Shown here one piece after another: positions 46,511 to 60,349 of a stretch of 64,000 bases of DNA (positions are counted from its first letter, which is position 1; each line of letters begins with the position of its first letter). Below the pieces are notes generated by a model. That model was given only the letters and a program-made list of their open reading frames with translations, had not been told where the DNA came from and searched no databases. A program made the translations under genes and the position numbers. This stretch comes from Trichoplax adhaerens (lineage: Eukaryota; Placozoa; Uniplacotomia; Trichoplacea; Trichoplacidae), in assembly GCF_000150275.1 (NCBI RefSeq), contig NW_002060949.1, positions 457,861 through 521,860 on the forward strand. The letters run 5' to 3'.

Positions 46511-49500
46511 CTAACTGCTCACCGCATAAGGTCCCTTAGATTCATGAAAATTTTCTGTTGTATTTCTAGTTACGTAAGTTGCTTTATCATCCGTTCTCGC
46601 AGTATCATTAGGTGATGTCATACGTTTAGTACTGGCAAACTTAACAGTACCACTCGTTCCCAAGATTTGTGATTGCCAAAACTGAGAGCAGATATTGTGC
46701 ATCTAAATAAAAGAGCAAGAAATGATGTTACAGCCTTAGTAACGATAATACTGTGAGATAATTTCGGTTGTAAACGATCAAACATAGATGTACTTCTCGT
46801 ACAATGCTGTATTATAATATCAGATCTCAAAAAATGACAATCAAAATTACCGGTCCAGTAACCACAGTATAAAAGACAAATAAAAAGATTCCCTAAAAGA
46901 ATTAACAAATAATAATAATATTAAGCACTACTAATCAAATCACGACTTGAGCAAAATAATTTAGCTTTTTACCAAAATCGAATTCAGAATTAGATATAGA
47001 ACAGCCATAATGGTGGAAATTTCTCTCATATATAATATAGCAAAGGTCCATGTCATGATGAGCAAAATAATGCTTATAACGGATCCCTGGGCTATCGTTC
47101 TACATTTTTTTGTCAACACGATTTCAGAGAATAGCAAACTTATAATAGATCCTTTTTTAGGCCTGAACAAACACCACAATTCAGTATAATTATACAATTA
47201 TCAACCTGGGGCTCCCCGCATAATTCTCTTGTTCCGTTCTCCTCCTCATTGATACTTCATGCATTACGCGTGAGCACATAATAACGCTTACCTAAAAATT
47301 TTTAAAATGCCGAATATTAGGTATTGGATATTAGTTCTGTTACATGCAATAATTAGTAAACAGCAGATGCACTCATATTATTATGTAGCAACATACACAA
47401 AATACTTACTACAACAAGCAATAAAACTTCCCCAACAAACAACCAAAATGCTCCGCTACCAATCCTCAGCCAACAACTAAAAGTTATTTTTTAATTAAAA
47501 CATTTATATGCAGTATTTATAAACATTAACACATTCGTAGAGTTGCAAGTAAGCATAAAAAATTTTACTATCCATAGTTAGTGAATCCTCTTTGAAGTTA
47601 CTTTCACATCTCAAGATAATAGTGATAATGTTACTATCATATCAGACTAAACAAACAGAAACGTAGCAAACACGACATGTATATTCATGTCACACTACAA
47701 GTAAGAGATTAATTCTTAATTTAATAACATACAACTTATCCGTGCCAAAATTGTCTGAAGCGGCAAATCCAGCGATGACAACGGTAATTGCCGGAATAGC
47801 TATAAATTAGAACACCCCAAATGAGAATTCTTTTAGATATGAATGCTGCACACTTTAATATTTTGGTAGTATTAAACGCTTATAATTGATACATGCACTA
47901 CAGATAATCTAAATTTAGTTTCAGTATTTGTCATCTTACCGTAGGCGAATATGTAGCAAAATCTTTTCTTTAATTTTTCCATTATATGAAAAGTTCGACG
48001 ATAAATTTCGAAGCTGCTGATAAAGATCCAGAAAAACGTGCACAAAGAAAAGTAATTTATAGAAACTGCCATTGCCAGACAAACGTCCTAATTAAAACAG
48101 AATAAAACCCAAGTTTCCAGTCAAGAAGTCAAACCTCATAAAATTAAAGCTTACAGACTTAAAGATATGCAAAAATAAGATTTAAAAACGGGTTGTAACG
48201 TATTGTTAAGAAACTGTATATCGTTGTAGGATGATATTAAATTTATCCTTCATATATTAAAACTGGATTAGTAAAAATACTCTTCTGAAAATTACAAAAC
48301 TAAAATGTTATGATCATACCTTATTTTTGGTTTGATATATTGAAAATAGACAAAGTAACTCAAACACAAACAAGGTAAACAGGATGTTTAAACGAATATG
48401 GTTCATGAACGTATTTTGCGATCTGTAAAAACAAAATTTTTAGTTACATTTGAAAATCCAGCAAGTATTTCACGACAAAAGTAATAAAAAATAAAAAATA
48501 TAAAGCTTAACAAATGATTTAAAAATTCTTTATCAGAAAGTACAATCATACCGAAACGAAAATAGAATTAACAATGCCGTTACAATCGCACCAGTGGCTA
48601 TACTGCAACCGATAATAGTTATTTCCTTAAGATTTTGAGGAATCTAAGAAAGTGTAAATACGAATATATTCAATCATTTTATGAATGCTAAAGAAAAATC
48701 ACAACAGAATCCACGGTCACTCACTAAATTCTTTCGCATAGTCTCTATGACGGTAAAACTAGTAAGGTGATTGCATCGACAAGTGATATGGGTACTGTTA
48801 AATAATACCACTGAACAACCCCGATTATTCCATAATCCTTGAGCTTGCCTAATCAATGACAAAATATTTTTATTCTTACAATGAATTAAAATCTAATGTT
48901 GCATAGTTATAGGCTTACGAAGTTGAGAAATCCCAATAAACGCATTTTTTCTCCGCATCATCTCTGGTAGCCTAATCAAACAGTCAACAATCCTGTTAAT
49001 TCACGCTGTTAACTTGTTATGCAGGATTGGAAACGATATCTTATCAAAATCGAAAAAATTTTATAAGTAAATAATCCGAACTTCTGTATATTTGATAATG
49101 TAGATAATGGGATTTTCATTTAAGAACTTTAAAGATAAGGAAGGCTTCGTCGAAATAGAAACGATGGCACCCAAAATTTTTTGATCAACGGCAACACTTG
49201 TGTTATTTCTAATTTTATTATCACTGTTAAGAGAATTTATTATAACATTAATCGGTACTTCCAACCTACTTATTCGTCTTGATAATGCTGTTTCGGATAT
49301 ATTTTTACTTACATTCCAGGTATATATTCTGACAATAAATTAGATATCTGTTTGTAGGCTGCGTATGCAAGTTGTGATTCTATTAAAATACCAAGTAAGA
49401 AATTCCAGTTATTTCCGAGATGGCAGAATTTACACAAACTCACTTAGAAAGGGTTTAGGATAGTAAAAAATTTACAATAATCAAGAGTGACACACAGAAA

Positions 49501-52500
49501 ATTAATCTTTAATGCTAGCAATAACTACCTCCTGAAGTTGCCAACGCTAAAGGAAGATTAACCTTTAATGTGCTAGCAAAGCTAGCAGGATTAGTAGTAA
49601 CTGGAAATGTTACAGACATTGGAAGATTCACTCTCAACTTTGAACTTACAACAACTTGAAAATAAGAACAACAGCCATTAATACAGTTTTTAAGCATATA
49701 TTACACTCATAGCAGAATTTTCTATTAAATACGGATACTTTTCTAGAATTTATTACTCACCAATGTTCTTAGTAATTATGGTAATATTGGCTTCAGCAAC
49801 ATTACGCGTATTGTTAGTCCAGAGAAATGCAATGTTATCAATTACACGCATTAAATTTGTGGCCAGAGCCATTCTTTGTGCCTAGTGAAAGATTAGTAAT
49901 TTACAGGACATTAACAATATGCTCTAAGTTACAATCGATCAATACTTTGAATACATTATATTTTTATCAAAAGTCACTACATCCATTATCAAGTGATTAC
50001 CTTTTTAAGTCCCACCCATCCGTTATAGTGTAGAGGATCGATAAGGCTACTAGAGCTTTCAATTAGGTCCTACCCAATGAACGAAATTTGCAAACACGTA
50101 CGATAACATAGATTAGCGATTAGACTTTTGCTCAATGTTAATACTTCTTTTATAAACGCAATATTCTGAATTTGAATTGTATAACAACTGTTGATTGCAA
50201 CGCTAATAATTACTGATCTTAAGCTGTTCTACAATTAGAAATTTCACCTTCAAAAAATTGTTAATACTAGACTTTTCAGTTTTCCTGATTTCGTCCCTTT
50301 TTTTCGCTAATAATCGATTATATATTTCAATAGCTGTGACGATATCCCCTCCATAGACGGGTTGATTAAAACCTGTACTGAGTCTAAGTGAAGCCGCTAA
50401 AAGTGTGCTATTGGAATCTGGCCTATTAGCCTAAAATTAAAATTAAATTTTATCAAAAATGCCTAGCAGTTATGACAATTTAACAAAGCTTATTTCTACA
50501 TTCTGTTTACGCCTTAGTAAGGAAATACGGTAAATTATGTCTCAGAAATCAACATTGCACTAACTTGATTTTTAAGGCTAGTGAATCGTGCAGATTTGCA
50601 TTGGCTAAGATCAGGCCAGCTTTTTGACCAATAATCAGCTGATAGGCAATACCAGGTAGCCGTACCTTAGATAATTAATGTAGGAATATAACGTAAAAGA
50701 AGATAAATAAAGCTATTCATATTCTCTATTTATTTTTTCAAGATATTTAATTGGCTATTAAAGGCCGAAGGCTATCTTTAACTTAAAAAAAGATGCAATA
50801 TTATATAGAAATATCATTCTTATCTTTTATGAATGGTAATCTTACCTGTACTACCTGCAGGGCAGGGCTTAGAATTGATCTTTCCAATCAATGTTCTATC
50901 CCAACGGATGCCTAATACTAATGTAGAAGGGCACCACTGAGACGATATCGTACCTTCGGTTGGCGCGGAACTTTTAGTAGTTACTTGGGTCGTTATAGCG
51001 TTAGTGCTAGCAGTAGTAATAGTGGTTGCTGTTGTAACAGGTCTCACTGTAATACCTAAGTGTATAAGCAGCGTGCTTAGTCTGAAGAAATCTCTAAAAC
51101 CTCTTAGGATAAAAATTCTAGTTTAGCACTTTACCCTCGTAATAATATCTCTGCAAGAACTGATTCAATAATATAATAAATACTATCTCACTTACTCGAT
51201 ACATTAAGGGTCATGTGATAGCGTTGAGCATTCGATATGTTATTACTTGCAGTACATGTATACGTCGAGCTATCAATTAAGGATGTTTTAGGAATATAAA
51301 GATACGAAACTCGAACATAAAGTTTATGATAAGTTTGCCAGGAATAAATTGATGATGAATTTGTAATATCTCGGTTTTGCTTGCTCCAGGTAATATTAGG
51401 TATTGGTGAACCTGAGGCGAAACACCGAAGAAGGGCGGCTTCACCTTCTTTGATATTTAATTTGCTCGTGCTTTCACTAACTAGGATCTTTGGCGGCACT
51501 GAAGCAAATAAAAACATAATGCCAGTATTACTTATAATGAAGACTTTATTACATCAATGACAGCGTAAAATTACTTAATCAAGCCTTCCTAGTATAAATG
51601 GCGATTTATAGTAGGATATTAATAATAAATTGCTAACTAGCTACAGATATAACAGTGTTTAGATCTCACCTTTTGGACAAGCTCCATTAACAATGTCACA
51701 CGTAGCACCGTTTGGACAATCGCAAGTTAATTTACAGTGATCTCCATAGGTACCTGCTGTGCATGCTAGAATAATTTAGATAATATTATGAAATAAGTTC
51801 TGCGAAGAGCAAAATGATTGTAGCTATGTGATTACTTATTAAATAAAAAAACTAGCGGAATTGTATAGGCACTATTATACTGTCGTGGGATGTAGAATTT
51901 AAAATAGAATGAATAAAGAATTAAGACATACGATCAGTACAGTCATTTCCCTTCCAGCCAGTTACACAAGTACAACCACCAGGGCTTCTTGTGCACACTA
52001 CTTGACTGGTACATGATCCCTTTGGACATCTTTGATCACAATTATGTCCAAAATAACCTGCAGAGCAAGCTAAGATAAGAATGAGTGATTAGTTTCCGCT
52101 AATACGTACAATGGTAATGCACTACTCAAAAGAAAATAAAACGCTCAGGGCGCTAATTGTATGCATCCTATGTTTCGAAAAAATTCACAACAGCATTACA
52201 ATATACAGCGAGAACTCTAGAACTATAAAAATGCATCAAAATTTGTAAATTTTAGTCAACTACAAGTTTAAAACCTACTTATTTCGCAATTATCTCCAGC
52301 AAAGCCAGGACTGCAAATACATTTACCATTAGCTGCATCACAAATGCCACCATTAAAACACGTGCATGTGCCATTACAACGACCACGACTAGTTGAATAC
52401 GTCCCTGCTGAACAAGGTTGAATTACCAAATTTACCCAGGCATTTCGCTCGGCATTGCTTGATTCACATTTATACATTCCACTGTTAAAGGCATCGGCTG

Positions 52501-55500
52501 AACTGAAGACTATATCTTTCCCGTTATTTTGAATATTAATAGAACTGGAAGTCTGAACTTCTTTACCACGTCGAAACCACTTAAATGACCCACTTAAGGC
52601 AGTAACGATTTTTAGTGTCGTTCTTTCCTGAACTGCTCTAGCAACATACGGCCGGACAGGTTGAATATCTGTAGAAAGAATAAAAGACATACCGTAACGG
52701 TAGCAAACCTTATTGCATTACAGAGTATTCCTGCTACAGTGTAGCAGGAAATAAAAGATATCAAACATTATGTGCCATAAAGATATCCCTTTCAACAAAG
52801 CAAAAAAATAATAATTTGCAAAGTTCAATACCTCGATCCTTATTATAGATTGCGTTAGCATATGAGGTAGTAGCATTAGTTGAAGCAGTGCATCGATATG
52901 GCCCAGCTTTAGCACTATCAGATTTCAACCTAATCACTCTTTTAACAATACCATTTTCTTGTATTTGTGGCTGCACACTATACAAGCTGATGCCAGCATA
53001 ATCAGCATCCCATCGCCATTCTAGCGAGACTTTTTCTGGACCCTCAAAGAAACAAGTAAATTCTACTATGTCATTGAAGATGCCACTCGTATTATAGAAT
53101 ATGCCGAAATTGGTTGCATCTGGAATTGATAGCACAAAAGGAATCAATTTTAATCAAAAAAATCTTCGCAATAATATCATCTACTATAATTAATGAAGAT
53201 ACTGAGTAAAATTCTAAAATCTACCGTAAAGAAGTCTGTTAAGAATATCATAAAGATTCCAATTATAGTGCTGTCATATGTCTTTTTTTATAAGTAATGT
53301 GTAAATCGGAAATGTATCATCTACCATTATCAGTTGTAAAGCGTAAATTTGCTGTAAGTATTTCATATTAAGAATTTAAATGGCGCTACTAGCTTTCAGT
53401 CATGGCGAAATTTCAAGATTTGTAGTAAAGATGATAAAATATAGCATAGAAGTACAATCACTATTAACTAAAGTAGATTCAAAACTCATGAAAACAAAGT
53501 AAATAATACTTTGTATTATACATATTAGTTAATTTCACTCAAAGAGGATAAGCCCGGACAAATATATCGCCTCAAATATTCCACAATATGCAATAATAAT
53601 AAAAATTCATGCAGTCAATAATTATAATGAAATGCTTTAGTTGATGATAGATAGAAATAAAAAATGTAAATGGAACCACTTGGCCTCTAAAATCTTAATA
53701 AGAACGTTGATCAAATACAATTACAAGATCCTACAATCACACGCCGTGCTTGTACTGTATATTGCATATACAGTAGTGGTTCAAGGACTACTTTTACTGA
53801 AAAAACGATACTTTTTGAATGTAGAAGAAACCATTTAACTCTTTAAACTGATTTCCGTCAAAGCAAGGAAATATGTAGAACGATTACATGTCATCACCAA
53901 TTTAAAAAATTTGTACATATTGTCTAACATTGCATTTTTGTGTAAGTATACGTATGCAGGTATTTGATTTATTATGTTATTAACCAATATTATCATTCCA
54001 GTTTACGGTGTAAAAGCAGAGGTAGCGATTCTATATTATTTCAGTTCATTATAAGTACTAAAGACTTAAATTAAAAGATTGGCTACCGTTAGTGCTATTT
54101 TATGCTTGTTAAGCCTACTCCGAACCAAAGTTTGTTATTTTGAAATGGATAACTTAAGATATTCATTTATTCGAATCACCTAAATTCGCTCAATATAATC
54201 AGTTCCTACTCTTCAAACTATTATCGCCTATATAATTAATTAATCAACAGTCAAATCCACTAACAAGAACAATTCATGTTTGCTTTACAAATCAACTATC
54301 CAATAGTTCAATTAGCAAATCGTTGCGTATACGCGTTTTGTTAAAACACATTTCTAATTCTGATTAAAAGCTGTTTTAATGTTACTCCAAACTGTGGGCT
54401 TTGATAAATCGATAATGAACTAACCGAAATGAGAAGTGAAGACTATGTCAATGGGGAAAACTGGTGTTATCTGCGATCGTACGCGATTTAATGACTGAAT
54501 AGGCACAGCAATAGGAGGGTCATCTTAAATTAGTATTCTATTCAAAAAGCCTTGTTTAGCTATTTAACGCTATAATGAAAAACATTCACCATAATATATT
54601 TTCTATATTAGCAGTAATTTTACAGTATAACAAGATATATTGTAAAGATATGACATTTTCGATTAGTATGTGTATGAGCTATTACAAAAGTATCCCTCAA
54701 TCTCCTAGCATCACTAATACTCTTAGACTTTTTATTACAACACCATCGATACCATGTCGAGGCGAAGACTGTTCCTTCTACATTACTTGTTAACTAGGTT
54801 GATCTCCTCGAGAACTTTAAAGATCATATTTCATCGCACTAATTTTTCTTTTATTCAGGGACAAATTAAACAAAAATTGTAATTAATTCTAGTCATATTA
54901 ATCAGCGTTAGTTGAGCTTATTAAAATGAGAAGTAGAGTACGAAATAGATCGATAAAAAAAGTCATAATTCTAAAATACGAACTAGTAGTAATTGCACGA
55001 TTACTTCATGCGTTTAAAGTAAATAATATATTATTCATTCGATATGGCGTTTCTTACAATCCAGTATAAAATTATCGACGAAATACCAATACTAACTACA
55101 AGTGATGCATCATACAAAATAGCGCCAAAGCTTTCAATAATAAAACTCTAAGAAATATAAGATTGAAAATTAAAATAAGAGGACGCTGTAGCGTAACTAA
55201 TTCATCTCATCAATCATCGTGATATAGAAAAATCTGTACGGATACCTATAACATTAGGGTAATTCAATGTAATTGAATTAGCTAGATAGATAAAAAGGGA
55301 TAGTAGCAGCTAAAGATTAGGTGCGAGATTGACTAAAGAAAGGAACTTGACTGACTAACCAACAAATAATTGGGTAAATAAGATGATATTTACTTAATAT
55401 TAAAACATACATTAGGCCGGCATATTTTATCAATCATAAACCTAGTAATAAAGTTTAGGGAAATATTATCACTTAGTGATAGCTGAAAGAAACAAATTGT

Positions 55501-55802
55501 GAGATTTAGGTCTATAGTAAAGCTTGATTATAACCAATAAATGAAAGCGATTACATGCTGTCATCCGATATTTGCGATACTAGTAAAAATCGAATAACGA
55601 CAATGTTGGCCACACTCTAAGGCTATTTACATAAGATATCCCTTAAGCCTCGGCCAATAACTGTATTACGATGCGAAAAACGATAATACATACTCACTAT
55701 AACCACGTTATCAAAAATTCAATTTAAAATTGACTTACCAATTTGGATAGCTAAACAAAGTAATAAGGCAATAGAATGAATGAAATATGTCAACTTTCCC
55801 AT
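46511..55802 (-). CDS. Adhesion GPCR: signal peptide-Ig-Ig-EGF x3-Ig-HRM-GAIN/GPS-7TM
   Basis: Cell-surface adhesion receptor. 24 exons, 5' to 3': 55802-55739, 53119-52832, 52668-52279, 52069-51932, 51765-51670, 51498-51196, 51046-50846, 50665-50565, 50430-50248, 49881-49761, 49654-49529, 49379-49313, 49265-49082, 48971-48919, 48848-48725, 48643-48552, 48422-48320, 48087-47940, 47799-47736, 47476-47410, 47291-47206, 47162-46973, 46892-46851, 46702-46511; 1140 residues. Signal peptide 1-21; Ig-like about 22-117, 118-205 and 326-426; Cys-rich EGF-like repeats about 206-325; Thr-rich stalk 427-460; HRM-like (WYCLSADYWSKSWPDLSQC) to about 527; GAIN 528-813; GPS cysteines C764, C783, C795, C797 with cleavage site H799-L800/T801; seven membrane segments about 820-1077, including the TWTF motif of TM6; short Ser/Thr-rich tail. 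Self-cleavage is likely. The second Ig lacks the usual first Cys. Ligand and G protein cannot be inferred. Extra exons in the 2.6-kb first intron are possible but not needed for frame. Confidence 0.93.
53120..55738 (-). other. Large first intron of the adhesion GPCR
   Basis: 2.6 kb between the signal-peptide exon and the first Ig exon, joined in phase 1. I saw no additional module exon, but a phase 1-1 exon could have been missed. Confidence 0.5.
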
Positions 55803-58800
55803 TCTTAGAAGCGTTCTAATATACGAGTTGGTCGCTGTCGTTGATTACTTCCACTTGACACTACGCTATCAAATAAGTTTTGGTCGCGTAGTCATCGGCT
55901 TGACGAGACTATCACTAATTAAAAAATTAACTATAAAATAATTGTTTGTATAGTAATTTAATGTTTAAACAGAACCAAATTTGCCCTATACCATACAAGA
56001 TAAGCGAAATCATAAAATGATTAAAATATCTAAACGTTGAGTCACGATAAAATTGAGTCTCGATGTCTAAAAATAATTATTCTCTTTCGTTCTCAAAGCA
56101 GTTTAAAAAAAGCTATGGTGGTACTCTTATAGTATTAGTGCTCATTTAACGACCACATATGGTTTTAGTTGAGTAAAATACAATATATTTGCAGCATCAA
56201 ATAACAACGTTCGTAGACTATGCGAAACGTTATTGTTAATCATTTGATCAACTATTTATTATATTGCTTAATAGGAACGCAATAAATCTATAGTAAGCTA
56301 ACAGTAAGGGTTCGGGTTCTTTTTGTCATTTCTTTTGTTTATCCAGCCTATACGGCGTATTAGAAGTTTTGAAGATGGAGAAAAAAGTTCGCAATGATGA
56401 GTTGACAAGGCGATAGTAAAGAATAGTCATTTGTTTACTGCAGACTAAAATTAAATTGTTATGCAAATAATGAAGATTCAATTATTGTCTACTAGCCTAA
56501 CCAGCTGATCCATAAATGCTCCTCTGTCTTGTGGGCGGTACATCAAATACACCTATTATACTATATCAGACATTGCTATTAGCTTTAGTTTTTAGCATTT
56601 CATGATAAAATCTGCTATAGAAGATAATACTATTATTAATTACTCTTTCTATTCAAAAGACTGTATTTGGCTTTCCTGTACGGCACACCGTACATCCAAT
56701 GTCATAGTTATTCTTTATACCAATAATGATTGATACTAACCTGGTAGAAAGAATCTTGATAACGGTCGACAATAGATCGCTTTTGATTATATTGTTTGAA
56801 ATTATACACGACGACCGGTACCTTATCATACCTCCCATTAATTTTACTTTACAGTTAACTGTCTTCCTTTACACCGCTGCTAAGCGCCGCAGCTAGTTTC
56901 TCAATGTATGGATATAGCTCCAATATGCTACATCATTGATTTTCTTAAATGAATTCTAGCCTAATGTCGTTCAACTACTTATTATTTAAACAGTCTAAAT
57001 AGTCCATACTGCCATGAGTTAAAATAGTCCGGATACATGGAAATCATCCTTAATAAACAAAAAGTATTATAGCTATGAAGTAAATTCTCCTAAAGTCTCT
57101 TACTAGAGTATCTAGTGATCGAAAAAATTATATTTCTATTGCCGTTATATATTTTTTATAAGACTGAATCCGTTGCTACGAATAGCCAGAGCATATACGT
57201 GCACATGCTACATACCTTACGTGTGGTGTGTTATTAAAGAGCTACTATAGTTAGAAGACGTACTATATTCTAATATCAGTAATTACTGTATCCATTACTC
57301 GAAATGAATTAGATATCAAGCATCGCAGGGTTGTATATATGATATAGGCATGACATAAGAATAAGCATATCCTATCCTATTAAATTATTAAAACGCTTAA
57401 CAGCTTTACGTTTTATGGTTATAAGAATAATCGATCTTACTACTGCGCTTCTGGTTTTATTATTTAAAAATGTCAGAAAATATTAGAAAATTACTTATCA
57501 AGTATTTACATTAAGTATCATGTTTTACTTAACTACTGTTTATGAGAATAAATTTACCCAAGTACTGTACCATTTATTAGCGTAGTCTTAGACACTCTAG
57601 CTGTAATATTTAGAACCAAGTATAGTAGTTTATAGATTAAAATCGTAATATATGAGGTATATAACGCTACGGTATTGTTTCTTGGACAATCAAAACAGCA
57701 AACATATACTTTTGATATCTCTAGCTGTGATACTGTATTAAGTATAACTGAATGTCAGTGCATAATATTCTTATTCTTATACGCGTATATACAGTAATTC
57801 GTATGCCGTTCCACGCGATATCGCATACTTTCTTTATATAGTTGAGCGGTAGATTCATAATTGCGTAGATACTAATATCGCTACTATATCTTATACGAGT
57901 ATACTACAGAATATAGTACTATGAATCATGTATAATATGTTAGTGGAACACATTACCTAGCATGAGAATACGGTAACATAGAGATCATTCCTATCATAGC
58001 TATCACATGTTTAGATATAGGCTATACGTGTATGTCTCTTTCTGATATGATATGAATTACTTTGTTATGTTGTACAAAATGCTGCTGTTGCTCGTGCTAC
58101 TATTCTATGCTTATCTCCTACTGCAACTTTGAAAAGTCTATAAGCTGCATAATCGATTATGAACTCAGTTTTATTCCAATCTTACTATATGCCGTCTGTC
58201 TTACATGTGCAGTTATCTCTTTGTTACCTATTTTCTAATAAATTGATTCTCTTCTCAATTTTCTATCTCTCATTTGATTAACTGAACCTGACATCGAAAT
58301 ACATTATATGCAGTACATGAGCATGAATATACTATCTAAGATGCTATCAGAGTGATAAGAATACACTTGATTTTCAAGTTATAATAATTAGAAACTATAA
58401 GGAACTATCGTATTCTCTACTCCTGTTACGGTAATTAATTATCGCAGAAAACATCACAAGCATGCAAGTAGTTACGTTTGATGCATTATTACTGACACTC
58501 GATAAATGGCTATTGCACAAGCTCTGTACCAGTGTTTTTACGTGTACTGCATGTACCATATAATGTATGGGTATACAGTAAATCCTGCAGCTGATATTAT
58601 CAGTATTGAGTCGTGCTACAGGCAAATATCGTGGAGGATAAGCCTGACAGTACTATTCCAGGATACTGTAGTAAGTTCCTCGTGACAAATCTCGATTTGA
58701 GATATCATGATAAATAAATCGTTTATATTAATTTGCCTTCTGAGCGATTGGTCGATAAAAATTGTTTACATACCTTTACAATTAATGCAGCTCTAATCAG

Positions 58801-60349
58801 AGTCCATCCTCTGAAACTATACATAACTACGGATCATGAGAAAGAATACGTACTGCATATTATCATGCTTTTAATATTTCTAGTGCTTCGTGATAAAACC
58901 TATTTATGAAATTATGTACACTATAGATGGTACTGTACGCATATTGTTAAATGTACTGTGGTAGTTTGCTAAAGAGCAGGGTATTTAAAAATGTGCTCAG
59001 CCTGAGGAACGATAATGTCTTATTACTGTACATTGTGAATTGTTACTATTTGTTAGTTTTTTTCAAATCGTATAATCTGTGCATTTACTGCTATAGGTGG
59101 TTTAATATACGACGACGACGTGTATAGTATATAGGTTATTTGCTTTTCTAACCAAAAAGATAGATTTAAAATAAGACATTTAATTAAGCGGAGGGAAAAA
59201 TGTTAATAGCAAACATATTTCTTGTAGCAGGAATGATGAACGATACGCAAACAGTAAGGAGTTTGCCGAAAACTTATCTGAGTTACCATCACCGTATGAC
59301 TCATACAGTATCGATCGATATCATTTGATTGCAACGAGTATTTCGATAAATTGAATTTAAGCGTATACTATAGATTTAAAAATTTTAAGATTCTTCATAC
59401 TTAACTTCAAGGTATTAGCACAAATGACAATTGGTTGTCTTATTCAGATTCAAACCAAAAAGTTTATGCGGCTGCAAGGATTAATCTTATTGCTAACGTC
59501 TCTTCTTGCAAGGCTATTAAAATGATATTTTACAACGCTTAATCATCGCTAAGTACTGCATAAATACTGTCACTCTATAGTACAACCATCAAAGAATATT
59601 CTGTCACAATTATTTCTTTGCAACTTTAATTTCAATCTAGGCTTCACTCTTAGAATTATAAAAGTGCCATAGCTTCGCAGACTCTAGCATCGTGAGCACA
59701 GAATCGCGTATGAAGTAGGTAATAAACCATCAATAGCTGATATTCATTGAGTATCAGTCTCCAAAAGATTCATCTTCTTTTTGTAGTAAAATTCATACAC
59801 AAAAACTGCCACTATATCTAAAGTCAGATATACCCTAAATATAATTATTTAAGTTATAGTAAAATATAGCTCATATATCAGCATGTTCTGTAGGTCCATA
59901 ACCATCAGTTCGTTATCAGTAACTGCAAAATTTCGGATATTCTAAATAGATTAATGCCTTTTCAGTAAATGTAATTCGATATTTCCAAAAGCGAATGTAT
60001 CAGCCTTATACGGACTTAAATATTGGCAAGCACATAGAATATACTTGATTTCGTGCAGCGTGATGGGCTGAACTAAATCTAATATTGTACGAATTACTTC
60101 AAGTGTTCGCAGACACTCATACAAAAGATATTCCTGTAACTTTAAAATTTTCATATGGTATATGCCCTAAGCGGCACGTAAACCGACATTAATGACACTA
60201 GTTTTTCCTTTATATAACTGTAGAATAATATGAATCTATGCTATTAATTTAATTAACAATATCAAATTTGCACTATATAACAAGTATTTTAACTGGATTT
60301 GTTACACTAGAACTCAACAGCAGTAATATAAAAAGTACGTGCGAAAATT
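55803..60349. other. 4.5-kb intergenic region without recognised genes
   Basis: Between the 5' end of the adhesion GPCR and the 3' end of GAK, both on the minus strand. AT-rich, with few GTAC palindromes. Open frames here stay under 80 codons and none shows a family signature or a coherent exon chain. Confidence 0.5.

Noticed and set aside
59951-60154. Minus-strand open frame of 67 codons just past the GAK stop
   Set aside because: The composition is protein-like, but there is no family match I recognise, no convincing splice partners, and frames of this size occur by chance throughout the window.
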